Assembly: GCA_029532625.1 (NCBI GenBank) | Contig: JARFXM010000009.1 | Location: 3,596,001-3,660,000, forward strand | Origin: Lomentospora prolificans | Lineage: Eukaryota > Ascomycota > Sordariomycetes > Microascales > Microascaceae | Length of the DNA stretch: 64,000 nucleotides | Direction of reading: 5' to 3' | Part shown: piece after piece, positions 44,024 through 56,697 of the stretch | Layout of the letters: each line of letters starts with the position of its first letter | How positions within the stretch are numbered: position 1 is the first letter of the stretch | The notes under the pieces: model-generated | Database searches by the model: none | Told to the model about the DNA's origin: nothing | Seen by the model: the letters and a program-made list of their open reading frames with translations, nothing else | Position numbers and translations under genes: made by a program

Positions 44024-46633
44024 CTTGTAAGAGCACACACAAAATGAATTTTCTGCCCAACAGTCGAGAAAGAGCAATTCGCAACAAGAGCCGATTGTGA
44101 ATTGGCTAGAATATGGAAAAGGCGTGCGTTGGTGACTTTTGAAGTTCGGCGCAAATCCTAATTGCTGAGACTTTCTGGCCGAGAGTCACGAGAGGCGTCG
44201 GTATCAATCGAAATGTTCAATGATACAGAACAACTGAGAGCTGCCAAAACCCTCGAGTTTCTCTGCCGTCTAATCGAGGGACCAGAAGGGTTGGAGAGGG
44301 GTAGAGTACTCTCTGATTGATATATGTGGCACTCGTTCTTTGACCCAGCGGCTCCTGCCTAATCGGGCGCACTTGCCGGTTCCGCGCTGTGAGGCCTAAC
44401 CACTTGGTATCGATGTCCTTCGTTATTAGCTAAGAAATGGCCGACAAGAAATCAAGTCAATTAGTAATGGCGGCAAAGATCGGTGAGTTCGGTCTTGGAA
44501 CTGCGGTGGCGGTTTGTGAATAGGACGTTTTCCAGCAAGGGCGCAGAGATCGTTGGCCTAGGGGTGACGCTGAGGCAGAGAAGGGAATTCGCGAAAGAAG
44601 GCGTGTGGAGGAGGATGCTGAAGAATAATTCTCTGGGGTTGGCAAGATGGGATAAACTACGAAGCTTTTGAGCGGAAATGAATCGATGGTGACATCTGTA
44701 ACTTTTTCTTCTCTGATCTAATCCGTAGTCCGGCGGCAACTAGTTATCGACTATCAGTCATCATCATGGTGGCTTTGTGGACCGACTGTCCAAGGTTAGA
44801 GACTTGCCGAAGAGCGTGCGCGAGCACGTCTTCGAGGCGTCTCATTGCATCTATTCCGGATTAAGCCCGGATGGTTCGATGGCATGAGTACAGGTAGCCA
44901 ACCCCCAATTTAAAAACGGGAAAGTGACAAAAGAGCGGGAGAGAACAAGCTTCCAGCGGTATTGAATGCATGTTAAGCCGGTCGCCTTCACTAGTTCATG
45001 TGGTCTTGGCCATCGACAACCTCACCAAGGTCACTAACTCGATGAAGTACCTAACTCGAGCTCTTCACCTGGATCTGAAAGAAGTCTCATAGCGGCGCTG
45101 CAGAGAAGATATTCATAGTCACTCCCTTAAATCGCAACATGGCTGGCCTTCGGACAACGCGATAGGGTCCAAAAGAGATCACAAAAAAGAACAGCCCGAT
45201 CGCACAATTACATGACTACACACGTGCATCTGATCGCACTTTCAACGCCGCGCCGACCACCGGCGAGACCAGCTGATTTCTAATCAATTCGCCATCCATG
45301 CCGGTCGTTGTAAACTGGCCCGACTGGGTAATGTACGGCCAGCTGTACCTGGTAGAATAATCACAAGCTCTGGGCTACAAACTACGTCAACGTTCGTGGA
45401 TCATGCTGGCCGGGATTAAACGGATCATAGAGGGCCAAGATCCTGGCCGAGCCTCACCACCCTCACCGCCTCATGGCCTTAGCAAATCTGTCTTGTACAA
45501 TAAAAATTTTGCCGAGTTGCCGCATGTGAGCAGATATTCTACGAGGCTACTGATTACCAGTATTCACCCACATCCTCGACACTGCCATTTGACAGCATAA
45601 ATAATACACCTCAGGCAATAACCAGTAAATGGATATTTAGGAAGCGTGTTCAGGAATATTCGATGGGCCCACGTCGGTATTCCTCTTTCCCCAGAGGCCC
45701 ATGCTGTATATAAAAAGAATATCAAGAATTAGCGTTCAGTCTCCGTTCTCTGGTTTTTGTGTCCACTTGTGCTCGGTGTCTAATCGGACCCCGACGCTTG
45801 GCTCGTCCAGTAGCGGGTTCCGCCAAGATGAGACGACGAAGTCTGGAGGAATGCGGAATGCCTGGCAGCGGGGTTTCACAAACAAGTCTGGGCCGCTAAG
45901 GCAAGCAGGGTCGAGGGGCGCCGACCAGGGGCTGGCAGGCTGGAGCCCGGGATAGGGTAGAGGCTGGCGCAAGTTGGACTTGTAGATATGGAGCTCTTTG
46001 GAAAGGGGAACAATTGTCCTTGTTCCTTGAATTTGTTCTTATCAGGAGATCATGGTCCCAAGCGAGATCCAAGACTTGTGGCGGCCCACAATTGTCACCA
46101 ACTTCCCCAACATGGAGTGTACGGGTGCATGCCAGCAAGGGAAGCGTCAAGTGTGGCTGAGCTGGTACTTTTTGCCCATGGGTACTTGTTTTAGGATCCA
46201 AATTATTATGGGAACCCTTACATTTGCCCCGCATATGAAGTACCTACAGTTGTTATGTACACTTCTCAAGGCAGCTCAGCTGAGAGGGCCTAAAGTCAAC
46301 AGCCGCGGTTGGCTGGATTTCCCGCCTTTTCAGTCTTCAACATCCCAAGTGTTGTGCAAGAAGAAAGCTGAATAGACAACGCTTCTCTTCCTCCCTTTCC
46401 CCCCCACCCCAAAACCAAGTCCGTACTTGGACCAGCTTGGGGCACTTGTTTGGCACTCGATCGACCGTCGCGCCCCCCTGGCAATGTACGCGGCGCCACA
46501 TATACGATTCTTCAGGGGATGCGCCTGGGGCTTCTAAGCCTGTCATCTCCTTTCACCGACCGAGTCCATTTGTGTATCGACCTCCAGCAACGATCCGACA
46601 TATAGGAATCTAGTAGGCTAACCTCGAACAACA
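44024..46633. other. Intergenic region between CYS3 and the Zn2Cys6 gene
   Basis: No gene is supported in 2.6 kb. It holds the CYS3 promoter on the left and the regulator's promoter on the right. Frames of up to 112 codons near 45700-46380 overlap on both strands and show no family features. Confidence 0.5.
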
Positions 46634-48163
46634 ATGCCTCCCCGACGATCACACAAAAAGTCTAGAGCCGGTTGTAAGCGGTGCAAGGTGAGAAAAATCA
46701 AGGTATGTACGGCTTTGGCGACGAGCCTTGCCCATAGCCCGAAGAACTCGGCTAACGCTCTGTCGTCTCTTTAGTGTGATGAGATTCACCCTAGATGTGG
46801 GAATTGCGTAAAGCATGGCGTGCCATGCGATTTCGAGAATCCTGCAATCATCCACGAACTTCTGGCGGCCGTTGCGACCGCGCCAACACCCGGCTCAGCG
46901 TCCCTCGATCCCGTCAGTCCCGCGCCGAGTAACTTTACTAGTTCAACATCCCTTCCCGCGCCCTCTCCCATTCCGTCCCACTTGAGCCCTGATGTTCAGG
47001 ATATGCCACAGATGTTCATGCCTCTGCCAATCACGACGGTGGCTCATGTTCCTACCGGGAGCAACCGATTTCTTGAACTAAGACTCATGCACCACTATAC
47101 CACTCATACTAGCAAGACATTGGCAACAAGCATCAACCTTAGCGATGATGTGTGGGTGAATGCCGTACCGAAACTGGCTTTCGAAGGCGCAACTTATTTA
47201 ACAGATGCTATGCTTGCCGTGGCCGCGTTGCACCTGCGATCCAGGAACCCCGACGACAGAGATATTGTTCAAGCATCACACGCGTATATGGCATCTTCGC
47301 TTGCCGCATACTGTGATACCTTAAAGGCCGGTATCAACGAATCTAATGCCGAGGCGCTATTTCTCACTGCGTCTCTTATCGCTTATCAATCTACGGCGAC
47401 TCGACTATTTATTCGGGACGACCCGAATTCGAGTTCCTTAAGCACTAGAAGTAGCTATAACCTGCCTCTTTCATGGTTCCATGCCTTCCAAGGTGTAAAA
47501 GCGGTTGTTGTGTCCAGCTGGCAGTGGATACGGAACAGTCACGCTGTTCTGAGTGTCATTGATTCCCAACCGCCCCTTCAGTTAGACCCGGAATTGAGGT
47601 CTGCTAGCTCCTTTTTTGGACATCTAATTGAAGGTATCGAAGACGAAATAGATATTGAGGATGAAACAGATCCCCAGGCTACACGCGACGCATATTTTCA
47701 CGCCATTTCGGTCCTCAACTGGGCTCACAGGTCTCCTCATACGGGGGCATGCCTGGCCTTCCCAGCAACCGTTGCTAGACGCTTTGTTGAGCTGATCGAA
47801 CTGAAAAGACCGCGCGCTTTAGTGATCCTCGCCTGCTTCTTCGCCCTTCTCAAGCGAGCGCAGCATTTATGGTGGATTGATGGGGTGCCTCGCAGGGAAA
47901 TCATGGGTGTCGTGTCCCTTTTTGAACCAGGGTCGCCCTGGTGGCCTCATCTTGACTGGCCGCTCAAAATTGCCCTCTATGATGGGGCGGCAATCCCCCC
48001 AGAAGTATGGGGCTTCGATTGGGTGGCCGAGACCAATAGGGCCGCACATGGGTATAGTCCGCAAACGACATTCGTGGAGCATATTGAGGTAGTAGCACAA
48101 ATGCTATCGCGACCAAATCCGTTACCCTGCGGCCCAAGCCCATCCGACCAGCACATGGTCTAG
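46634..48163 (+). CDS. Zn2Cys6 transcription factor (sterol uptake control-like)
   Basis: A fungal DNA-binding regulator acting in the nucleus. The exons are 46634-46702 and 46775-48163, giving 485 residues. The intron splits the zinc cluster. The cluster occupies residues 14-41 with C-x2-C-x6-C-x6-C-x2-C-x6-C spacing (GCKRCKVRKIK, CDEIHPRCGNCVKHGVPC). A P/S/T-rich linker runs to about residue 110. The rest resembles the fungal-TF region found in Upc2-like proteins: LELRLMHHYTTHTSKTLAT, VWVNAVPKLAFEG and DAMLAVAALHLRSR. The target is unknown; resemblance to Upc2-type regulators is structural and does not prove a role in sterol metabolism. No adjacent biosynthetic cluster suggests a pathway-specific target. 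Confidence 0.88.
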
Positions 48164-48609
48164 CTGGCAGGGTTATCCAATCAATTCCTATTATCCGGAG
48201 GTATATGATGGCATCGAAATAGAATGGTGTTTAATAATCACTTGGTGCAAAGTTACGGCTGAATACGGAAGGTTATGGTAAGGGAGTTGGCCGGCGGTCG
48301 GGTATCTCTTACATTTGGGTTGGCTAGTAGGAAGTCAGCCTATATTAGTCTGGAGTTTTCATCATAGGTATATCTACAGAAGCTCTCTTTAGGAGCTGTG
48401 CTTTCCTTTGGAGGCAAGCGTGGTCCGGTCACGGCGTTAATAAAATGGACACTCACCAAGCAAACTATTTTCCCAAGCTGGTGCTGCGCACTCGACGTGG
48501 TTTTATTACAAAATGGTAATGCAGAATGCTCGATTAGACCATGAGAACTCCCAACTCCTCACTTAGGGTAACTATGGACTAGGACATGCGATGGGGAAAT
48601 GCTGCGGAT
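48164..48609. other. Convergent 3' region of the Zn2Cys6 gene and RPF2
   Basis: No gene is present; it is 3' UTR-like sequence. Confidence 0.5.
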
Positions 48610-49650
48610 TTAAACCCTTTGTCTCTTGAGTTCGTCTTCGCCCACCGCCATCGCATCATCTACTCCATCAGATACCTCGTTCCTACCACGTTTCAAACCC
48701 TTGGCCTTCTTAGTCTGGAGCTTGCTGAGATCCTGCTTTCCAATGTGGATCCTTCCGATCTTATCTCCTATTATATCCGTCGAGATGTTCTTCTTCGTCT
48801 TTTCTTCGGTGGTCTTGGCCTTCTTCAGAGCCTCCTTAAGCATGCTCTCATCGGGTTCCCTGAAGCGTCCTACACGGAAGTCCATTCGTGGCCCCATTTC
48901 CTCGACCTCTACGCGCGGAAGTCTTTGGCCGCTGCGCTTTGTTTGTATTAGATATACCCTCATATGGATCTTAGGCTTAGCCTCGTCGTCAACTGGATCT
49001 TCCGCGGTGATAGAAACGATGTACTGAAGACCCTCCACGTCAATCTTCTCAGTTGCCTCGCGGGCTGCAAAAAAGTCCGTGAGCATGCTCTTGGCAAGGG
49101 TGTATTCATTTTCTATGGGGCTCTCAAACACGGAGCCCGCAAATACAAGCATGGGCTTGAGACCAAACGCACACTTCCTTCCCTTGAATTGCGCAATGCG
49201 GCGGAAGCTTTCGGGATCGAGATACAATTCCAGCATATCAAGAACTTTGTGACCAAACATGCGGACAAGTGTCAGCGCATGAGGCCGCTTCTTGCTCGTG
49301 CTGCCAAACACGAAGAGGCTGGCGTCGTTCTTTTCGGAAAAGAACTCTAAAGAGGAGGCGTCATCGAAGGGGTGGATTTCGTTCTTCTTCGTGAACTTCT
49401 TGGCGAGCGGGGCGCGCATTGAGTGAAGGTCGGTCATGGCATCCTGGACGACTTGCGAACAGCTAGTTCCGCGTAAGAAGAGGGCTGTCTTGGGGTTCTC
49501 AATGGCCTTCGGCTCGCGCTTTTCAAGCGCCCGCTTAGAGCGTGCATTTCGCGGTTTTCTGTAAACAGTTGAGCGAGGTTAGAGAGTGGTTCAACCGGTT
49601 TTTGAGTTAAGATAGTCGCCGTTATTAGATACATACACTGTGCGTAGCAT
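48610..49650 (-). CDS. RPF2: Ribosome biogenesis factor Rpf2 (Brix domain)
   Basis: A nucleolar Brix-domain protein that, with Rrs1, brings 5S RNP into the pre-60S particle. The exons (minus strand) are 49650-49637 (14 nt) and 49558-48610, giving 320 residues. The join restores MLRTVKPRNARSKRALEKRE. The Brix domain starts near KTALFLRGTSCSQVVQDAM and includes FVFGSTSKKRPHALTLVRMF, FKGRKCAFGLKPMLVFAGS and the substrate-site region YIVSITAEDP. The C-terminus is basic (KKAKGLKRGR) and ends DELKRQRV. The length is close to yeast Rpf2. A TATCGATA palindrome lies about 120 bp upstream of the start. Confidence 0.95.
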
Positions 49651-51613
49651 TTTGACAGCGATGCGATGCGAAGATTCTAATTGAATAAATGATGTTAAAA
49701 TTTGGTTGACGTTGTCTTGCTTGGTGGCTCAGGAGAACGGCGATCAAGATTTTTTTTTCGAAGACCACGCTTATCGATAAGGGCGTATCTTATCGGACGT
49801 AACCCCGCAATTTTTGCTCGGGATTGAAAAGCAGCATGGATATATCCTTAACGACCCACCAAAGCGCGGATATCGAGCTTTCCTTTAAGGTAGAAATTGG
49901 AGTTGTTCCCGGTCAGCGAGAAGCGCGCTGCCCGACTACACTTGATAGGCAGAAAATTAGCAGACCGAAGGGATATTCTACGGGACATCTATGACTAGCA
50001 ACCTATTGTGGCTTTCTGGACGTGAATTGGTCCTTCTGCGAAGAGGTGCGATCCGGGATCGGCGTGACAATCGACAGTATGCGCAGAGAATGCCATTAGC
50101 GCAAGCAACACTCTGAAGTACTACATACGATATAACTGATTGGTGTGCGTATTATATTGTAGGATCCCGTTAGGATCTCGATCCTCTCTGTAGCGAACTT
50201 TCCATTTAACGCTTCTATTTTGGCAGCCCTCAGGGCCTTTCAGCCGATTGATTGCTCGAAGAGTAGAGTTGAATGGTGCGTATTGAACTCGATGAGTAGC
50301 CAGTGGAAAAACTATCCCAAGTTTGGCTGCCATAATTCTGCAAGCTATTTTCTATGGTTGGCAAGAGATCAATGCCAATGCTGATCGTCTTCAATTGAGC
50401 GCACCCGCACCCCAGTGCTCGGATTGTAGTTGGTTTAGACAATGGTGTTGCTGGCTGCCCGCGCGTTCCCCACTCAGCTGGCGAAGGAACATTTCGCCAT
50501 TGAGAGGGGCGGGGTATTGACGCTTCCGTAACACCAACAAGGCGGGGCTAATTTCCCCTTCGAAGGGCCGGCTCCCTTTGGAAGCATGAAGGTCGGTGAA
50601 AAGGACGAGGCTTCTAGATTTATGATCGGCAGGGTTCGTCGAGTGTTGCGTTGCTGTTGAATATGGCAACTGTGGATAGGAGGTTCAGTGCTGACCACGG
50701 AATCGTGGCATCCCCAACGGCCTCCATTTACTTGCCAGGGTAATCCTGTGGGTTCCATCAATCTCTCTGAAATTGAGTAAAACATGTTGCGCTACCCCAG
50801 CGATATTTCCGCGGTGAGGGCAGCACGGGAATCGGATTCCGGACAGACCAGAACTGGCCAGGGGTTGCTGGTGCTAGCAGGGGCGGTGAGAGGAAGGTAC
50901 AGACAGAGAGTAACAGGCGGAAGGAGAGTCACTGGTACGCGCGGATTCCCGCCAGCAACCGTGCAGAATGTCGGAGCGCCATGTTGGGTCGATCAATCAA
51001 TGCTGGCTTTGGATTTAGTTCGTGCTGGATGTTTGCCCCGCCGGTGATTCTCATGTTGTAGATGATGCAGAAAGTGAGTGCTGGGATTGAAGCGAGAACA
51101 CGCCAACCTGTTCGCCGCCGTGTAATTGGTACCACCAAATGGATGCTCCGAGTCCCATTATTTAGTGATACTGTGTTGGCATTGCTAGCAATGGATGTGT
51201 CTCCATCTTGTATCCATTGGCATTTCTGTATTCGGGTCAGGAGGCGGAGACAGCATCCATGTTTCTGTATCGTTGAGCCGGGAGTGTGTACGGAGTAGTG
51301 TGCAGTGCACAGGCTAACGGACACAGGGGTCGACGCTCGCTGCATTAATCCACATCAATTGATTGCTGGCCATGTGCCTGGAACCCTCGCTCTTCTGCCA
51401 CCTGCCAGCATCTATAGATCCTATTGGAATTGGTCGTTACTTGTTGATTCCCCTCTCCTCCACGAACCACCACCACCACCCTAACGGTGTTCAGCTGCCC
51501 TCCCCATCACCTCACCTGCGCTGCGCGCGTGCATCCTAATACTCTCTTGCCTCCATCGCACAGAATCACCGTCTCCAGCTTGCCAATTATCGGAAACCCA
51601 TCCCTTCTTCACG
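49651..51613. other. Divergent intergenic region of RPF2 and alpha-tubulin
   Basis: About 2 kb without a supported gene. It contains a TATCGATA palindrome (49772-49779) on the RPF2 side. A pyrimidine-rich leader with CCACCACCACC lies just before alpha-tubulin. Frames of 65-140 codons near 50120-51345 have no family features. Confidence 0.5.
49772..49779. promoter_or_regulatory. TATCGATA palindrome in the RPF2 promoter
   Basis: The palindrome sits in GCTTATCGATAAGGG. The 12-mer GCTTATCGATAA recurs exactly upstream of DUS2 (24247-24258 region), and the 8-mer core recurs in the NOP12 second intron. A role as a regulatory site is inferred from recurrence only. Confidence 0.3.
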
Positions 51614-53411
51614 ATGAAAGGCGAGGTAAGAACCCTTGTACTCTCACAATGGGCCCATTCCCATTCTCAGTCCAGGCGCCTCTCCAATTTGGCTACTATG
51701 ACAAAGTTGGATTCAGAAGGAGACTCAATACGCTAAATATCTCTGCCATTGATGGTGCTAATATTATTGTTCTCCTTCCCTAGGTTCTTCACCTTCACCT
51801 AGGCCAGGCTGGTACTCAGCTCGGCAATTCAGCTTGGGAACTGTACGTTTTTCGGTCGAGCCTCATTTGGGCTGTCCTAACCGCCGCCATCACAGATATC
51901 TTCTCGAGCACGGCCTCGGCCCAGATGGCCGACCTGACCCCAACGCCACGGATGTTGCTGAAGGCGGCTCCTTTGAAACCTTCTTCACGGAGACAAGCAG
52001 TGGAAAATATGTTCCTAGAACCATCTTCTTTGATCTTGACCCTTCTCCCATTGATGAGATCCGAACGGGAGCTTACCGCTCGCTTTTCCACCCCGAATAC
52101 CTATTGAAAGGCAAGGAGGATGCTGCCAACAACTATGCGCGTGGCCACTACACTGTTGGCAAGGAGGAGATTGATACCGTCATGGAGCGCATCCGCCGAG
52201 TCGTTGGTTTGTTTACCCTTTCCAGTTTCCTGTAACTGCAGCAAATATCGCTTCTCAAGTCAGGAGGCACGGATATAGTCTTCGGCCCTTGCCGTGGCGC
52301 GACGGGACTAGTAGGTTGAACGTGTGGATACTAACCTACTCCTTTATACTGTTAGACAACTGCCACTCTCTCCAAGGATTCTTGATTTTCCATTCTTTCG
52401 GCGGTGGTACTGGTTCAGGCTTTGGCGCCCTTCTCTTAGAGCGCTTGTCGAACGACTATGGCAAGAAGTCCAAGCTTGAGTTCGCAGTGTACCCTGCCCC
52501 ACGAGTATCCAATGCGATTGTCGAACCCTACAATGCTGTTCTATCGACTCACAGCACGATCGAAAACTCCGACTGTACTTTCCTGGTTGATAACGAGGCT
52601 GTCTACGACATCTGCCGCCGAAATCTCGACATTCCTCGCCCCTCGTACGAGCATTTGAACCGTCTTATTGCTCAGGTTGTCAGTTCGATCACCTCTTCGT
52701 TGAGGTTCGACGGTGCGCTGAATGTCGATCTAAACGAATTCCAAACCAACCTTGTCCCTTATCCTCGTATCCACTATCCTCTCATCAGCTATGCGCCTGT
52801 AGTTTCGGCTTCTAAGAGCGCACATGAGAGCTTCAAGGTTCACGACCTTACCTTCCAATGTAAGTGGTTGCCTTATTACGTTGCGAGCGGCTGGGTTTAT
52901 TGGCTTGCGTACTTATCTTTTTACTCTAGGTTTTGAGCCTAACAATCAAATGGTTGTATGCGACCCTCGCAACGGGAAGTACATGGCCGTCTGCCTCTTG
53001 TACCGTGGTGACGTCGTTCCTCGTGAGTGCAACGCTGCAATCGCTGCCTTGAAGGCCAAGGCCTCATTCAATCTGGTGGAATGGTGTCCGACTGGCTTTA
53101 AGCTCGGTATCAACTATCAGAAGCCTGTAGCCGTCCCTACGGAATCGCCTTCCGACGGCGGCCTCGCCTCTGTCGATCGCTCCGTCTCCATGCTCTCTAA
53201 TACCACCGCCATCGCTGAAGCATGGTCGCGCCTTGATTACAAGTTCGATCTTATGTATAACAAACGCGCCTTTGTCCACTGGTACGTTGGCGAGGGCATG
53301 GAGGAGGGCGAATTCAGTGAAGCCCGAGAAGACCTCGCCGCGCTCGAGAAAGATTATGAGGAAGTCGCCGCTGAGAGCTTCGACGCGGAAGAAGAGGAAT
53401 ATGAACACTAA
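51614..53411 (+). CDS. TUB1: Alpha-tubulin
   Basis: The alpha subunit of the microtubule dimer. The exons are 51614-51625 (12 nt, MKGE), 51784-51842, 51896-52206, 52356-52859 and 52930-53411, giving 455 residues with all phases matching. The GTP-binding region includes [20 protein letters not shown] and the tubulin signature [33 protein letters not shown] carries the Glu that triggers GTP hydrolysis on beta-tubulin and marks it as alpha. The C-terminal tail is acidic ([17 protein letters not shown]) and ends in His, not Tyr. Filamentous ascomycetes often have two alpha-tubulins; which paralogue this is cannot be told here. Its folding cofactor TBCE is encoded at 7 kb. Confidence 0.96.
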
Positions 53412-54074
53412 GTCTAGCCAAGGGATGGCGAAGTCGCCCTGTGCAAGCCTCATCGAGGGCCAGAATGGGATTGGTTTACGGTAGTAGTGTTTGGGCTTGC
53501 CGGGTTAGAGGCCTTGCTTTGCTTCATGCGTGTGGTACGACATTTCCTCCCATGGCTCTCGATTGCGATGATACCATGATGATGATGACTGGTAAACTTT
53601 GAATTTGTTGCTTGTCTTGATTTCTAGCAGAGAAATTAGGTCTTAGAAAAAAAGGTTTGGAGTCAAGCCCGTAATGACTAAGAGCGTCTTTGACTTGTGA
53701 TACGTGCATGCTTCGCCAACTTGGATGCATATTCTCCTATCGAACGACATAACCCAACCATGTCCGTTGCATAATGCTCGATTACATCGCGTGTATCCCA
53801 ATGTGCCAGTTCTGGCCTGCAAGTGTGAGTTTTGCCGCCGGGTTTGGATTATCAACATTTCATACCGTCACGAGTTGCTTGTTCATGAGGTTCCTCGATG
53901 TCAACTCGACGGGGTGCTCGTCTTTGCATGGAACTCACTCTAGGGGCGATACGTGTCAACCAATAACTGACAGACGCACGATGTGAAAGGTTCATTCCAG
54001 CTAGGAATAGAACAATACAAAACCGTATAACTGGTATTGGCATCTATAGATAAGGGTGTGAGGTAGTAGCAGCT
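53412..54074. other. Convergent 3' region of alpha-tubulin and NOP12
   Basis: No gene is supported; it is 3' UTR-like sequence with a short GATGATGATGA run near 53577. Confidence 0.5.
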
Positions 54075-55944
54075 CTAATCGGCGGCACCGTCCAGCTTCT
54101 TCTTCTTCCAGTCTGCTGCTCTCTGAGCGCGTTTTCCTTGCAATTTCTTCGGACCCGCCTTTCGAAATTTGGGCCTCTTGCCAAATTTCACGCCGTCCTT
54201 AGCGGACGCACGCTTGCCTTCAAACACAATTTCTTCCGGAGTCTTGAGATCTGCACTTGATTTAGAATCGTACCTCGCTGTAGACCCTTTCTTGCCTCCG
54301 CGAACCTTCCGGGCTGCACCTGCAACTCCAAGAAGCTTTGACGCCCGCCCAGCCATGGACTGTTCCTCTGGGGTAACTTTAGGCTTATACTTCGCGCTTC
54401 CAGGTGTCGCCGATGCGTTACTGGGTACTAGAATGCGCTTCTTCATTGCCTGAGCGGTCTTCTGGGGATTTTTGGCACGAGTGACGCGGAGGTTGCGAGG
54501 CAGCAGGGGCGGGAACTTCTTGCCATCAAGCAAAAGGGCTGCTTCAACGTGATTGGCATCCTAGAGTAACGGGGTTAGCATGAGCCGCTGTAGGGCAAGG
54601 AGACCGTAAGGTGAACTTACATAGAATTGGACGTAGGCAAATCCCTTGCCTACGCGAGTTTTCGGATCACGGATAACCCGAACATTCTCGACTTTTCCGG
54701 CCCTTTCCCCAAAAATGCGCCAAAGACCTTCTTCCACGTCTGACGGAACTTTGTAGCGTTTTTTGGAGCCCGTATTGCCTTCTTTGTCGGTATTGAGCAC
54801 TGTTTCATCATCGACAAAAGCTAAATTTCCCACGAAGACACAGCGTCGATGATCGGCTTTGCCGGGGTGTGCGACGCTATCTACTCGAAGGTGTCTACCT
54901 AGGACTGTAGTGCCATTGAGACTCGAGACTGCCTTACGCGCCGCAGCTGGCGTGGAGAACACAACGTATGCGTTACACGATTTGGTGGTAGCATCCATGA
55001 GTGACTTTGTGATGTATGCGGCTCTCTTTGGGAGCGCTAAAGACGAGAACGCGAGTGATCTAAACCGTATTGATTCAATTCTCTCCTTGGGACTTGCAGA
55101 CTGATCAAGAACAGACGAGAGGTGAGTACGGAGCGTTTTTGCTGCCTCCTTGGATGATACGGCCTCTGTGGCGACGTTTGCAAGGAAAACAGTCCGGTTG
55201 GCCTTTTCAACGTCTACAGCCTTAGAGTCCTGTGTAAGCGACTCGTGCACGGGCTTGATATCTTCACCGTTATTCTCCTCAGAGTCTGTCGAGCTGTCCA
55301 AAGCTTTGACGCCGGTCTCTGTAGATTCGCCCTCAGCTCCCTTTTGCCTTTTGTTGGGAGGCTCCTTGTCTCTGGTACCTTGCATCAACTTTCGCATATG
55401 CCTCTCTTCAAGATCTTCCGTGGCTTCCTTTCTTTTGCGCTTCTTGTCTGGCCGGGCAACCAGGATGTCGGTCGTTCCAGGTATGAAGTCATTCATAAGC
55501 TCATCTTCATCTGCAGTCTCAGTTGCTTCGTTCTCGCTCTCGGACAAGCTTTCGGTGCTTTCGGGCACTTCATCACCGCTATCGTTGTCTCCCTCAGGAT
55601 CGGTTTCATCTGGGGATCCGGTTTCCGTGGAAGCTTCTGGGAGAGCGTGCTCGTCGTTGCGACTCAACTTCTCGGCTGTTGAGAAACTACGTCGCTGGGC
55701 CCCGGGCCGTTTGGCAGTAGGCACCGTAGGGCCGGTCTGTAGGTATCGATAAAGACGTTAGGACGAAGTTCGGGAGGAGAAAGTGATTGCTTACACTGCT
55801 ACTGAATAACGCATCGAGCGTAGGGTCGATTGTCGCCGCTGATGGCTTTAAGATTGACGATATACTAAAGAAGGGCGGGTTGGCAGCTATTCGTGGGACA
55901 CTGAGAGAGAGAGAAGGCGGCGTGGGAACTCACCTTTTCGCCAT
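54075..55944 (-). CDS. NOP12: Nucleolar RNA-binding protein Nop12
   Basis: A two-RRM nucleolar protein needed for large-subunit pre-rRNA processing. The exons (minus strand) are 55944-55934 (11 nt), 55864-55795, 55736-54621 and 54560-54075, giving 560 residues. The N-terminus ([20 protein letters not shown]) is followed by a long acidic and basic region ([14 protein letters not shown] runs, KKRKRKE). RRM1 begins at [13 protein letters not shown] near residue 207 and includes [19 protein letters not shown]2 has [11 protein letters not shown] and [11 protein letters not shown] and continues over the last intron with [14 protein letters not shown]. The C-terminus is highly basic ([20 protein letters not shown]). 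The third intron starts right after the RNP1 motif. The second intron contains a TATCGATA palindrome (55744-55751). Confidence 0.93.
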
Positions 55945-56697
55945 ATTCGCCAATTGAATTACGGTTCTTTTTATCTGTTATCACCACTCTTTGAAAAGAA
56001 GACGGTCCTGAAGGGGAAAAAAAAAAAAAAAGTCGGATCTTGAGTGGGGCGCATCCATGGGATACTTGGCACTGGTACAATCCATGGATGGGTCCTCCAG
56101 TACTGAGGTACATGGTACCTTAAAACACGCCTTTTCATATGTTCCCCCACCCATGCCGACAGCCGGTCACTGTGGCCAATGGCACATTGAAAGCGCTCAA
56201 CTTTCCTCGCAGCTGCTGGCAGCAGGTGAGAGCCAGGCCATGCCTCTCTGACCTGCCACTCGATGCTCACTGCCCATTTTCCAACGAGATCGCACCCTCC
56301 GAGATTCCTTCCTGTACGTCGATCGCGCAAAGCTCCCATTCTACTCCGTCCCACCTGTTACGGTCATATCTACAATTCTAATCGGCTTTTGGGTCTTGCC
56401 GCCAGATTCCTAGTCTCTTATTCGTTTTTTATTCATGATACTGATAGCCTCACATTCTAGTGTGGCCTCCACGAGCGTGAGCCTGCGATCGATCTTCAGC
56501 CTTTGACCTCTTCGCGACCACTGCTTAGAGCCACCGGTCACCTTCCCACCCTGCTTATTTCGCCGCACTCTGTTTGAATTCCTACGGTATCGCCATAGGC
56601 AACCGAGATATATATCGACGTACATTTTGGTTTCCTCCCAAGCACCTGCGCTTTCCGGCCGAACACCTGCTTGTTGTGACATCCCCAATCCCCAACG
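55945..56697. promoter_or_regulatory. Divergent promoter region of NOP12 and DEP1
   Basis: It is 753 bp between two start codons. It contains an A15 run (56017-56031) close to NOP12 and CCATGG-containing duplicated words around 56056-56092. No TATA box is clear. No gene is seen inside. Confidence 0.45.

Noticed and set aside
44024..44077. Longer N-terminus for cystathionine gamma-lyase from ATG 44077
   Set aside because: The extra 18 residues (LFLDCWAENSFCVC-type) are unlike the family, and the next ATG leads straight into conserved sequence.
44864..44890. tRNA B-box-like GGTTCGATGGC
   Set aside because: It departs from the consensus, and no matching A box, acceptor stem or cloverleaf could be built around it.
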